DNA from: Minisyncoccota bacterium
GTDB lineage: Bacteria; Patescibacteriota; Minisyncoccia; Phycocordibacterales; Zambryskibacteraceae
Length of the DNA: 42,951 nucleotides
Direction of reading: 5' to 3'
Assembly (NCBI GenBank): GCA_025450175.1
Contig: JANWHY010000011.1
Span: forward strand, 1 to 42,951
Below are positions 15,510-22,336 of the stretch, piece after piece; position 1 is the stretch's first letter, and the number at the start of each line of letters is the position of its first letter. The notes under the pieces are model-generated. The model was not told the origin of the DNA. It saw nothing but the letters and a program-made list of their open reading frames with translations, and did no database searches. Position numbers and translations under genes: made by a program.

Positions 15510-15885
15510 TAGAGAGAATAGATAGTCCAGCATGCTTATAGACATTTGCATCGCACCGGCGTCGTTGTATCGTCGCCACAGCATGTGATTGTTATAGGCA
15601 CTGGAGACGGCTCAGTTGAAGCCCCTTACGCAGACGTAAATTGGCGTCCGTGCTGGCGCCCGAGAAGTTCTGCGAGCCCAGGGTCTCTCGGCGACGATCG
15701 AGAGTAGACAGAGGTTTGCTTAGCGGAATTTGGCTACGCAGACTATCGGCGACGCACGCGCTTGCCGATAAGAGGAAGTATCTATTCCCTCGTTCTTTTA
15801 GGAAGAAGTCTAAAACAAAGTGCCGACTGCATACAAACAGGCGGACAGTGGGCCTCAGTTCATATACAAACTGAGGCCTTTTCGT
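15510..15885 (+). ncRNA. Candidate structured non-coding RNA of about 370 nt
   Basis: This is a transcription unit with promoter and intrinsic terminator but no credible ORF. Several perfect helices are visible: CCGAGA/TCTCGG near 15660-15691; a two-part helix GTTTGC-TAGC (15714-15724) with GCTA-GCAGAC (15733-15743); TATCGGC/GCCGATA (15744-15770); and GGAGACG...CGTC in the 5' half. The region is clearly richer in GC than its AT-rich flanks. I looked for RNase P RNA, tmRNA, 6S and SRP signatures and found none. An 18-codon ORF (ATG at 15531) is present but has no SD. It stands next to the restriction-modification unit. End points are inferred from promoter and terminator. Confidence 0.6.
15851..15882 (+). 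terminator. Intrinsic terminator of the structured RNA
   Basis: GGCCTCAGTT and AACTGAGGCC form a perfect 10-bp stem with an 8-nt loop, followed by TTTTCGTTTG on the plus strand. Confidence 0.88.
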
Positions 15886-16172
15886 TTGTAAACAAAATAC
15901 TAGTCGCAAAAAATAAAATTTGACTTCTATACAAGCACGTATTCTAGATGAGAAAATTGCTTGTTATCCACTCGATATATCAGAAATGTTTTTATAAAAT
16001 TAGAGCGCTAAAATAACCGCTTTCGCGGTTGTCTTAGCACCCTTATTAGTGTGTCTCGGCTTCTTATGGATTCCAGAGACGCAACCGTCGGCATCTCTAA
16101 TACTAATGATAATGCTACCGAGCGACAAGTAATTGTGGGCATGATCTGTGGACAGGTGTTGGCCTCGAACGA
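15883..16172. other. AT-rich intergenic stretch with one strong hairpin
   Basis: No gene is supported here. A two-part hairpin lies at 16007-16038: GCTAA/TTAGC outside and AACCGC/GCGGTT inside around TTTC. Read leftward it is followed by a moderately T-rich stretch, so it could terminate minus-strand transcripts. GTCTC...GAGAC near 16052-16082 is a weaker repeat. The remainder shows nothing I can name. Confidence 0.45.
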
Positions 16173-16310
16173 ATGGTAAAAACTAAGACCTTCAGGATTG
16201 GCAGAGACCCAGAAAATGGTGAACTCGTGACAATCAAGAAAGCTGAAAGCAACCCAAAGAAATATATCATCGAAAGAATGCCTAAAAAGGGCTATGGTGA
16301 TACAAAATAA
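16173..16310 (+). CDS. Small basic protein, 45 aa, unknown
   Basis: This ORF is too short for the track: ATG at 16173 to TAA at 16310. It reads MVKTKTFRIGRDPENGELVT, then a lysine-rich stretch ending PKKGYGDTK. The sequence looks protein-like (charged, balanced, no low complexity) and is followed 23 nt later by a clean intrinsic terminator in the same direction. No Shine-Dalgarno is visible, and the frame is open for another 20 codons upstream without a better start. It sits convergent to the DUF262/HNH nuclease gene. Being inside a restriction-modification-like island, a role as a control or antitoxin-like protein can be imagined but is not supported directly. Confidence 0.5.
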   Translation: MVKTKTFRIGRDPENGELVTIKKAESNPKKYIIERMPKKGYGDTK

Positions 16311-16333
16311 TAACGACAATTAATCGTTAGAGA

Positions 16334-16360
16334 AAAATTGCCTTGCTCGGAGGCAATTTT
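16334..16360. terminator. Terminator between the 45-aa ORF and the HNH gene
   Basis: AAAATTGCC and GGCAATTTT form a perfect 9-bp stem with a 9-nt loop, followed on the plus strand by CTTATTTCATTT. It lies between two convergent genes and could serve both. The plus direction has the better T tract. Confidence 0.75.
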
Positions 16361-16370
16361 CTTATTTCAT

Positions 16371-17540
16371 TTATCGATTTCCTTTTGCCCGATTGTGGGT
16401 CTTACACAACATCTCACAATTCTTCGCTGAAGTCGCACCACTCTTGCTCCACGCTGATACATGGTCCGCTTCCATTTCGCCAAAACTCCAAATCTTTTCC
16501 TTATTGGCGTCGTGCCCAATAGCACAATGTGAACAGTTTGATTTCTCTTTGGTTTCAGCTTCCTTAGTTTGTTTTTCGTAAACAGCTCTTTTAGTTGGTT
16601 CGTCAAAAATACGAATATTAAGCAATTTTGTATCGTTTTTACCATCCAATATGTACTCAAAGATTCCCTTCTTATCTTTAACAAAAAAGTCCCCGTAGAG
16701 CTTACGCACATCAGCAGATACTTTGGCTGGATTATATTTCTCTTTACGATATTCCTCGTACAATCGTCCCCATTCAAGACCGCGCATTTCGTTTTCTACA
16801 TCGGTAAATATGCTAGATACCCAATCAATGACAGTGTTAAAATACTTTTTCAACTCATCAATATTTTTGTCTTTGCGATGTTTGCTCATGTAATCGCCAA
16901 TATTACCTTTACTTGTCCAATCCAAAGCACATTCCAAAAACTCCTGCCTGTTGGCACTACCAGATACATAAGCGCTCCATTTCTGAATGTTGGCATTTTG
17001 ACTATTACTAAATTCCTCTTTGGCCTTAGTTACGAATGGACCAGAATATACGGCATTCAGTAATTCTTGATTATTGAGCGGGACACCAGCAATATTTATA
17101 GTCTTAAACCATTCTTTTATCTGGCTTTCTGTTCCCTCACATTCGTAAATAAGCAATTTCGCATCCAAAATTTTAGTTTGTTTGTCTTTCGCCATACCAC
17201 CGAAATATTGTTCCATCCCATTCTCGTCTTTGATAGCAAATTTATCGGTGACAAATCGTCCGAGACTCGTTATACGTTGCTGTCCATCTAAAACTTCAAG
17301 GTTGTCAGCAGAAACTTTATTGAAATAGATTAATCCTATTGGGTACCCCTTCAAAACTGATTCAATGACGGCCATTTCTCTTTTGCCACCGTCAGACGCA
17401 TAAATATAGTTTCGCTGATACTCCGGTTGAATAGTGAGCTTGCCAGACAAGCCAAACAAACCCTTACCCTCAAGCTCGTTATAGACAAAGCCGTCGCAAA
17501 TTTCTTTAACAGCGATGCTGGACTTTAGAGTTGTGTTCAT
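16371..17540 (-). CDS. DUF262 / HNH endonuclease (restriction partner)
   Basis: I start at ATG 17540 (389 aa) because the longer track ORF runs back into the methylase gene. The N-terminal part is DUF262 (ParB/sulfiredoxin-like, as in GmrSD): [20 protein letters not shown], then [11 protein letters not shown] and [13 protein letters not shown] (about 45-95). These carry the QR and DGQQR residues tied to nucleotide hydrolysis in the family. A C-terminal HNH nuclease follows: [36 protein letters not shown]. The start lies 1 nt after the methylase stop codon (TAG-T-ATG), so the two are cotranscribed and probably translationally coupled. Codon use and AT content differ from neighbouring housekeeping genes, consistent with horizontal acquisition. 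Confidence 0.85.
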   Translation of the reverse strand: MNTTLKSSIAVKEICDGFVYNELEGKGLFGLSGKLTIQPEYQRNYIYASDGGKREMAVIESVLKGYPIGLIYFNKVSADNLEVLDGQQRITSLGRFVTDKFAIKDENGMEQYFGGMAKDKQTKILDAKLLIYECEGTESQIKEWFKTINIAGVPLNNQELLNAVYSGPFVTKAKEEFSNSQNANIQKWSAYVSGSANRQEFLECALDWTSKGNIGDYMSKHRKDKNIDELKKYFNTVIDWVSSIFTDVENEMRGLEWGRLYEEYRKEKYNPAKVSADVRKLYGDFFVKDKKGIFEYILDGKNDTKLLNIRIFDEPTKRAVYEKQTKEAETKEKSNCSHCAIGHDANKEKIWSFGEMEADHVSAWSKSGATSAKNCEMLCKTHNRAKGNR

Positions 17541-17541
17541 A

Positions 17542-18645
17542 CTATTTTTTCTTCTTATGTCTAATAAAGACTCGCTTGAATGTTTCCTTGCCATTTATGT
17601 ATGACCCGTACCCGTAGACTCCATTCGAGTCTTGGCCAACACCTCGATTTGAACCAAGCAACTCAAATTGATCTGGATTATATTTATCTAGAAAACTGGC
17701 AGGGACCCCCATCACCCCATCATAATCACTAGGAATAGAATCAGTAAATGGGACCTCTATAGCATTATAATTATCATACTTGGTATAAGTTTTTTTGCCC
17801 TTAATCTCTTTGTGTTTGCTGTATTTTAAATTTTCCTCCATCGTCATAAGTGGCAACATTTCGTGACGACGGCCATGATCGAGATTAGTGAACCAACAAC
17901 AATTTCTGAATTTCACTAGACCTGTTTTTGGATCATACACCCCACCAGCATATTCTCTAGTTAAGGGAGTTGAAAAATAGGCATTGCCGGCATTAAAACC
18001 GTTTCCAAGCCACATTTTATTTTCTTTTATCAAAGGAAAAATCTCTTTGTAAATGATGGCATGCAAGTTGCCAATAATCACAAACTTTTTGTTGTAATCA
18101 AAAAGTTGTTTAACATACTCTCGAAACAAACTGAACGGAGGATTTGTTACCACAATATCAGATTGTTTAAGAAGATTTACACATTCATCACTACGGAAAT
18201 CACCCTCGTTTTCTAATGGTGTCCATTCATTGTGTTTGTTTGCCTTTAACTGCTTGGCAACGTCTTTAAGATTAAACTCACCGTCATCATCTACGTCTTT
18301 CACTTCGTTGATAATAAATTTGTTTGCGGTTATCTTAGGACGTCCTTTCGCTTTTGCAAGCGTTTTATCATCACCAAATAATCCTAATTGGGTGTTGGCT
18401 ACTGGTGAAGGCTTGTAGCTGGTGGTAATAAGCTGTTTCAACCCAAGTTTGTTAAAGTTGAGCACAAAATAGCGAAAGAAATTACTTTCGAACGGATCGT
18501 CGCAGTTACAATACACAACTTTGCCACGAAACACATCATGGTCATATTCCAAATATGCCCCGATCTCTTTTTGAATATCGCTGTATTGGGTATAAAACTC
18601 ATCGTTCTTAACCCGTTTTGCATTTGTAAGATTACTGTTTGCCAT
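17542..18645 (-). CDS. EcoRI-family adenine-specific DNA methyltransferase
   Basis: The 367-aa protein matches the M.EcoRI-type N6-adenine methylase family. The N-terminal signature is [21 protein letters not shown] segment with [19 protein letters not shown] follows, and the catalytic motif IV is [18 protein letters not shown] (around residue 165). The C-terminal part contains [19 protein letters not shown] and [21 protein letters not shown].EcoRI itself methylates the inner A of GAATTC; the target here cannot be read from sequence. It is immediately followed by a DUF262/HNH nuclease gene, not an EcoRI-like PD-(D/E)xK nuclease. No convincing -10 or SD is seen before the start. The gene is AT-rich relative to the window. 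Confidence 0.9.
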   Translation of the reverse strand: MANSNLTNAKRVKNDEFYTQYSDIQKEIGAYLEYDHDVFRGKVVYCNCDDPFESNFFRYFVLNFNKLGLKQLITTSYKPSPVANTQLGLFGDDKTLAKAKGRPKITANKFIINEVKDVDDDGEFNLKDVAKQLKANKHNEWTPLENEGDFRSDECVNLLKQSDIVVTNPPFSLFREYVKQLFDYNKKFVIIGNLHAIIYKEIFPLIKENKMWLGNGFNAGNAYFSTPLTREYAGGVYDPKTGLVKFRNCCWFTNLDHGRRHEMLPLMTMEENLKYSKHKEIKGKKTYTKYDNYNAIEVPFTDSIPSDYDGVMGVPASFLDKYNPDQFELLGSNRGVGQDSNGVYGYGSYINGKETFKRVFIRHKKKK

Positions 18646-18723
18646 AAAGTAATACCACGAACTCTATCATTTTTAGCTTATTTTAACAGTTTTTTATGGC
18701 TCAAACATTAGGCAATCAATAGC

Positions 18724-18752
18724 TTGACAAGTCAAGTATAGTATGATAGGAT
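18724..18752 (+). promoter_or_regulatory. Sigma-70-type promoter of the two-gene cassette
   Basis: TTGACA (18724-18729), a 17-bp spacer and TAGGAT (18747-18752). The -35 is embedded in TTGACAAGTCAA, the same as in the promoter at 15475. It reads away from the methylase gene and drives the two SD-led small genes at 18855 and 19310. Confidence 0.8.
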
Positions 18753-18761
18753 ATATAAAGA

Positions 18762-18854
18762 ATCCCTACTCGTTATGGGTAGGTGGCTCGCAAGGGCAAC
18801 GGGGTCAGATTTCCTACCTTGACCAAAGGAAGTGTTCATTACAGTGAGGTCGTT
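18762..18854 (+). promoter_or_regulatory. 5' leader with mutually exclusive hairpins
   Basis: In this ~95-nt leader, GTAGG (18779-18783) can pair upstream with CCTAC (18765-18769). Alternatively GGTAGG (18778-18783) can pair downstream with CCTACC (18813-18818). A third short helix, GGTCA with TGACC, lies nearby. This is the geometry of an attenuator or riboswitch-like switch, but no ligand class is recognised. It ends with GTGAGGT, the Shine-Dalgarno of the next gene. Confidence 0.4.
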
Positions 18855-19196
18855 ATGGCCAAGATCCTGATCAAGAATGGTCCGCCCGAATTCGACATGA
18901 TTCACGCCTACTTCAGGCAGAGAGGAATGGAAGGTCGTGCGTCCGAGGTCGAGATGACCTTCGGTGAAGAAGGTGATGGCGTGACCAACGTCTGCTACGT
19001 CCGCCTGGACGTCATGATCCCTTGGACCGATTCCACCAAGACGTGGAAGTTCAGGGCGACTGTCGAGACGAAGGAGAGTCGGATCGCTGGTGGCTGTCGG
19101 TGGAAGGCCTTCATTGGCACTTACAGCCTCCAGACAAGAACTGGAGAAGGAGTGTTCGTTGATGGACTTGGTCCATTGAAGGACATCAATCTCTAG
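18855..19196 (+). CDS. SD-led cassette protein, 113 aa, unknown
   Basis: ATG at 18855 is preceded by a GAGG Shine-Dalgarno (GTGAGGTCGTT-ATG). The track start, a GTG at 18783, would translate the structured leader and is rejected. The product begins MAKILIKNGPPEFDMIHAYF and is a soluble, mixed alpha/beta-looking protein (VEMTFGEEGDGVTNVCYVRL, then TVETKESRIAGGCRWKAFIG). No family is recognised. Codon use is GC-richer than the neighbouring restriction-modification genes. It is the first gene of a promoter-leader-gene-hairpin-gene-terminator unit with the 99-aa gene. Confidence 0.7.
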   Translation: MAKILIKNGPPEFDMIHAYFRQRGMEGRASEVEMTFGEEGDGVTNVCYVRLDVMIPWTDSTKTWKFRATVETKESRIAGGCRWKAFIGTYSLQTRTGEGVFVDGLGPLKDINL

Positions 19197-19211
19197 CTCG
19201 TCAGAGTTCAC

Positions 19212-19236
19212 ACGGGGAGACTCAAAATCTCCCCGT
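19212..19236 (+). other. Intercistronic hairpin
   Basis: ACGGGGAGA and TCTCCCCGT form a perfect 9-bp stem with a 7-nt loop, 15 nt after the stop of the 113-aa gene. No T run follows, so it is more likely an mRNA-stabilising or partial attenuating structure than a full terminator. Confidence 0.6.
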
Positions 19237-19309
19237 TCCATCAAAGCAATTAAATCTTTTGATTTCTTTGGTGGGACCATTTCGGTCAATGTTCTTTGAG
19301 GAGGTGGTT

Positions 19310-19609
19310 ATGGCGAGCAGCCAAAAACGCTTAGACCAGATCAACGAGGAAAAGCTGTGGCAAACTGCCCACTATTCAGAAGGTGATCGAGTTTGTGTGG
19401 ACTACCACAAGAGCGAAGTGACTGGCACTGTAGTGCAAGCTCGTAAAAATATCTACGGCCGCTATAACTACAAGGTAAAGTTCGATAAGCCCGTTATTTT
19501 TTACAAGCGGGCCGGTCGTAGCCGAACCGATAGAAAGAGAATCACTATGGAGTCTGATGAGATCCTTCTCGAATTTCTTCATCGCATCAGTGATCCCGAT
19601 ACAGTCTGA
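19310..19609 (+). CDS. SD-led cassette protein, 99 aa, unknown
   Basis: ATG at 19310 follows a strong Shine-Dalgarno (GAGGAGGTGGTT-ATG), which decides against the earlier track start at 19259. The product begins MASSQKRLDQINEEKLWQTA. Its middle part (GDRVCVDYHKSEVTGTVVQA, then YNYKVKFDKPVIFY) resembles a small SH3/Tudor-like beta barrel of the kind found in many nucleic-acid-binding proteins. That fold guess is weak. It is the second gene of the cassette driven from 18724 and is followed by a clear terminator. Function unknown. Confidence 0.68.
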   Translation: MASSQKRLDQINEEKLWQTAHYSEGDRVCVDYHKSEVTGTVVQARKNIYGRYNYKVKFDKPVIFYKRAGRSRTDRKRITMESDEILLEFLHRISDPDTV

Positions 19610-19615
19610 GCCCGT

Positions 19616-19658
19616 GAAAGACCCGCGATAACATCGCTAGTCTCTCGCGGGCTCTTTC
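19616..19658 (+). terminator. Intrinsic terminator of the two-gene cassette
   Basis: GAAAGA-CCCGCGA pairs with TCGCGGG-C-TCTTTC (13 bp with one bulged C), followed by ATTTTATTATT. Confidence 0.85.
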
Positions 19659-19696
19659 ATTTTATTATTCACAAAAATTTTTGATACAATTTATAT

Positions 19697-20116
19697 ATGA
19701 CAAAAATCACTGTTCAAACAGAAGTCTATGCTCCCGTAGAAAAAGTTTGGGAACTTTTTAATGCTCCAGAACATATTGTAAAGTGGGGCTCGACTTCAGA
19801 TGACTGGCACACAGTCCGAGCAGACAATGATCTTCGAGTGGGAGGAGAATACAGCTACCGCATGGAGGCTCGAGATGGCAGTGCCGGCTTCGACCTTACA
19901 GCCACTTACACTGAGGTAGTCTCACAAGAATTTATTGCCTACACTATGGTGGACGGGAGAAAGGTAGAAATAGCTTTCCGAAACGACGAGGGTAAGACCC
20001 ACATCACCCAAACTTTCGACGCTGAGAATGAGAATACGATAGATAAGCAGCGAGGAGGCTGGCAAGCTATCTTGGATAATTTCAAAAGTTACGTAGAGAC
20101 TTTAGAGAAGAAGTAG
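19697..20116 (+). CDS. SRPBCC / AHSA1-like domain protein
   Basis: The 139-aa protein is a stand-alone START-like (SRPBCC, Activator of Hsp90 ATPase homologue 1 type) domain: ITVQTEVYAPVEKVWELFNA at the start, KWGSTSDDWHTVRADNDLRV, ITQTFDAENENT, and the closing helix GGWQAILDNFKSYVETL. Such proteins bind hydrophobic ligands or act in stress responses; the ligand cannot be predicted. An extended -10 (TGA-TACAAT) lies exactly 6 nt before ATG, with no SD, so the mRNA is probably leaderless. The 3' end overlaps the convergent anti-sigma gene by 35 nt. Confidence 0.88.
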   Translation: MTKITVQTEVYAPVEKVWELFNAPEHIVKWGSTSDDWHTVRADNDLRVGGEYSYRMEARDGSAGFDLTATYTEVVSQEFIAYTMVDGRKVEIAFRNDEGKTHITQTFDAENENTIDKQRGGWQAILDNFKSYVETLEKK

Positions 20117-20753
20117 CATCGAGAATCTCGACCACAGAATCCCTTAGCTTGTTTACCCTCTCCTTCTTTTCCTTCTTACTCTTACCGCTATTCTCACTCC
20201 CCTTCTCTTCCCTACTATCTTCCTTATCTTTCTTCCCTTCTACAATCCGCGCCCTCAACTCTTTCTTAAGTGAGGTAGAAGAAGCCACTTTTTCTGTAGC
20301 GATATTAAATGACTGTGAGCTCTTCTTGATACTTTCTTCGAGCTTCTTAAACTTCTTGTCATCAAGCTTATCCTTCTCCACCAGCTTCTCGGCCTCAGCT
20401 ATCCGGCGATCAATCTTGGCTTCTTCCCACACAATCTTTTCCTCCGAGCTTCTATGACTTGCTCCCACAAAGGGCTCCACAATCTTGGTCTTTATGGGAT
20501 ATAGGATATCTCCAGGCAAAGAATTACCAGAGACTTGGAGTACTCCCACCGACATGACGAGTACTAGACACGCAACAAGTCCAAAAGTTCGGATAGGAAA
20601 TACATACGGAGACTTTATCGGCGCACTAAAAATCTTCTGGAGCATCTTCTCCTTCTCAGATTGGGAAAGTCTTATACTATTCCACCCCGAACGAATCTTT
20701 TCAAGATCGTACGGGGCAGGACTCTTTATTCCTTTGTTAAATTCTTCATTCAT
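20082..20753 (-). CDS. Membrane anti-sigma-like protein with DUF5667-like region
   Basis: The 223-aa protein has a cytoplasmic N-terminus of about 55 residues, one membrane segment (FGLVACLVLVMSVGVLQVSG, about 57-76), then NSLPGDILYPIKTKIVEPF, the DUF5667-type signature. A long charged helical tail follows (EEAKIDRRIAEAEKLVEKDK; KKDKEDSREEKGSENSGKSK). Its start overlaps the ECF sigma gene stop by 4 nt (ATGA), the classical arrangement of a sigma factor and its membrane anti-sigma. I infer it holds the sigma factor at the membrane until an envelope signal arrives. No zinc-binding HxxxCxxC motif of the ZAS type is present. Confidence 0.78.
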   Translation of the reverse strand: MNEEFNKGIKSPAPYDLEKIRSGWNSIRLSQSEKEKMLQKIFSAPIKSPYVFPIRTFGLVACLVLVMSVGVLQVSGNSLPGDILYPIKTKIVEPFVGASHRSSEEKIVWEEAKIDRRIAEAEKLVEKDKLDDKKFKKLEESIKKSSQSFNIATEKVASSTSLKKELRARIVEGKKDKEDSREEKGSENSGKSKKEKKERVNKLRDSVVEILDATSSLKSLRNF

Positions 20754-21256
20754 TCTTTGATATGTAACTTTTTCTTAAGATCTTTTAGTCCTCGAGTTAT
20801 GCGTATAGAGACCACATTAGGATTGACCCCAAGTAACTCGGCAATCTCCTGCGGTTTAAGATCTTCTACAAACCGCAGATATACAACCTCCCGAGATTCT
20901 TCCGGTAAACTCTTTAGAACTTCGAGTACTCGACTGACCTCTGCCTCCATCTCTATAGCCTCGTAAGCCCTCTCGTCTTCTATATCTGGAGCGCTCTCTT
21001 CTTCGAAGCTCGTATCGAGAGAGAGGGTCTTCTTCTTCCTATACCAATCGATGATGAGATTGCGAGCTGTTCTATATAGGAAGCCTTTTCTATTACTCAC
21101 CTCCTCGCCACTAGCCAACTTCTGCCACAGACGAGCGAAGGATTCTTGTACCAGATCTATAGCCCTCTCCCTGTCAGATACTCTAAAGAGCGAGAAGCGG
21201 AAGAGCTTATCCGCCTCCTCCTCATAAATTTGCTCGAATTGTTCTCTCCTACTCAT
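20750..21256 (-). CDS. ECF-family RNA polymerase sigma factor
   Basis: The 168-aa protein has region 2 (FEQIYEEEADKLFRFSLFRV, then AIDLVQESFARLWQKL; the -10-recognising part FLYRTARNLIIDWYRKKK) and region 4 (LKSLPEESREVVYLRFVEDL, then KPQEIAELLGVNPNVVSIRI). Regions 1, 3.0 and 3.1 are absent, so it is a group IV (ECF) sigma. It is cotranscribed with the membrane protein that overlaps its stop codon. The divergent secreted Fn3 protein gene is 111 bp away and is a plausible regulon member. I see no GGAAC...CGTC pair with normal spacing there. Confidence 0.93.
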   Translation of the reverse strand: MSRREQFEQIYEEEADKLFRFSLFRVSDRERAIDLVQESFARLWQKLASGEEVSNRKGFLYRTARNLIIDWYRKKKTLSLDTSFEEESAPDIEDERAYEAIEMEAEVSRVLEVLKSLPEESREVVYLRFVEDLKPQEIAELLGVNPNVVSIRITRGLKDLKKKLHIKE

Positions 21257-21309
21257 GACGGTGGGGCCTCTCTATCCTTTCATAATTTGGAGTTGAAAGG
21301 AATTCGTAC

Positions 21310-21341
21310 GTAGAACGTCTACTATATTGGCGCCTCGGCGC
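21310..21341 (+). promoter_or_regulatory. Two inverted repeats upstream of the Fn3 gene
   Basis: GTAGA-ACG-TCTAC (21310-21322) is a perfect 5-bp inverted repeat with a 3-bp spacer. GCGCC-TC-GGCGC (21330-21341) follows. Between them lies TATATT. They sit in the 111-bp divergent region between the ECF sigma and Fn3 genes and are candidate operator and 5'UTR hairpin. Function is inferred from position only. Confidence 0.4.
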
Positions 21342-21367
21342 AAGAATAATACCTATTACTTAACCAT

Positions 21368-22285
21368 ATGACTATCCACATTATTAAAAGGTTTGCCTTA
21401 CCCCTTATCCTCGCCGTCCTAATCTTAGGCGTGGGTACCTTAGCCTATGCTAAGGAGAACGGTAATCAAGATAAGAGCGATAAGAAAGTGCAGGTTGAGA
21501 AGAACAAAGCAGAAAGAAAGCAAGATAAGAAAGAGATCAAGCTCTGCTTCCGAGCTTTCGGACACCTTATAGCTCCCGGCTTTATAAAGCATCATGGAGA
21601 AGTAGACGTAGACCTTAGTAACTGCTTCATCCCCTTCGGCATCGCTAAGAAGTTCCGTGGTGTAGCCTCTTCTACTACGCAAGATCTTATAGCTCCGACT
21701 ATTACCGATGTTAAGATCGTGACCACTACCAACAAGGCAACTATCACCTGGCATACGAGCGAACGCGCAGACACTACCCTATTCTGGAACACTTCCGCCG
21801 GCGTCAATGTAAGTAGCACTTCAACTCCGAAGATCGCTAACGCTACAGAGACCAAGGATCACAAAGTAGTTATCCCTAACCTTACCGCCAGCACCACTTA
21901 CTACTTCGTATTAAGATCCAAAGACCATTCAGGCAACGCTACCACCTCAAGCGAAATGAGCTTCACTACTAAAGGAGCACCAGTAGACACTGCGGCTCCT
22001 ACCATCTCAAGCATAGTGATCCTGACTAGCTCCTCTACCGCCACAGTAGGTTGGCATACAAGCGAGAACGCTACTTCCAAGGTTTACTTCGGCACTCTAG
22101 ACGCTCTCAATGTAAACGCTACAACCACAAGCTTCGTAGAGACTAATGCTCTTACCGAGAACCACTCTCTGCAAGTCACCAGCCTGGCCTCTTCTACTCC
22201 CTACTTCTTCGCGGTCGAATCTAAAGACGCAACAGGCAACAGAACAGTCAGTCCCATCTTCACCGCTACGACCTTAGGATTGTAA
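21368..22285 (+). CDS. Secreted protein with two fibronectin type III domains
   Basis: The 305-aa protein has a signal peptide (LPLILAVLILGVGTLAYA, cleavage near AYA-KE at about residue 28), a lysine-rich stretch (KVQVEKNKAERKQDKKEIK), a short region with two cysteines (LCFRAFGHLIAPGF; LSNCFIPFG), then two tandem Fn3 modules. Each begins (D)xxAPTI and has the T-x-T-W-H-T-S core: ATITWHTSERADTTLFWNTS and ATVGWHTSENATSKVYFGTL. Each ends with a TTYYFVLRSKD / TPYFFAVESKD strand. It is probably exported and displayed. It is divergent from an ECF sigma/anti-sigma pair, so it may be under envelope-stress control. No SD is visible before ATG. Confidence 0.87.
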   Translation: MTIHIIKRFALPLILAVLILGVGTLAYAKENGNQDKSDKKVQVEKNKAERKQDKKEIKLCFRAFGHLIAPGFIKHHGEVDVDLSNCFIPFGIAKKFRGVASSTTQDLIAPTITDVKIVTTTNKATITWHTSERADTTLFWNTSAGVNVSSTSTPKIANATETKDHKVVIPNLTASTTYYFVLRSKDHSGNATTSSEMSFTTKGAPVDTAAPTISSIVILTSSSTATVGWHTSENATSKVYFGTLDALNVNATTTSFVETNALTENHSLQVTSLASSTPYFFAVESKDATGNRTVSPIFTATTLGL

Positions 22286-22303
22286 TAGCTCCAGCATTCA
22301 ATA

Positions 22304-22335
22304 AAACAAAAAGAGCCTTGCGGCTCTTTTTGTTT
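22304..22335. terminator. Bidirectional terminator
   Basis: AAACAAAAAGAGCC and GGCTCTTTTTGTTT form a perfect 14-bp stem with a TTGC loop. Both strands end in a T-rich arm, so it can terminate the Fn3 gene and the convergent oxidoreductase operon. Confidence 0.92.
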
Positions 22336-22336
22336 G

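Noticed and set aside
15510-15885. RNase P RNA, tmRNA, 6S or SRP RNA as identity of the structured RNA
   Set aside because: None of the conserved landmarks was found: no P4-type GAAAGTCC or ACAGAAA blocks, no TTCRA T-arm or tag ORF ending in ALAA, no GGAAGG SRP tetraloop region.
15592-15909. 105-aa minus-strand ORF (and 77-aa plus-strand ORF at 15641-15874) in the 15.5-15.9 kb region
   Set aside because: Both run through the intrinsic terminator or structured helices, have no SD or promoter in the right place, and their compositions look random. The region is better explained as a structured RNA.
18783-18854. Upstream GTG start for the 113-aa gene
   Set aside because: It would translate the structured leader; the internal ATG at 18855 has a good Shine-Dalgarno.
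21299-21323. ECF-type promoter GGAAT...CGTCTA before the Fn3 gene
   Set aside because: The spacing is only 12 bp between GGAAT and CGTC, versus about 16 in typical ECF promoters, and the -35 core is GGAAT, not GGAAC. Too weak to annotate.
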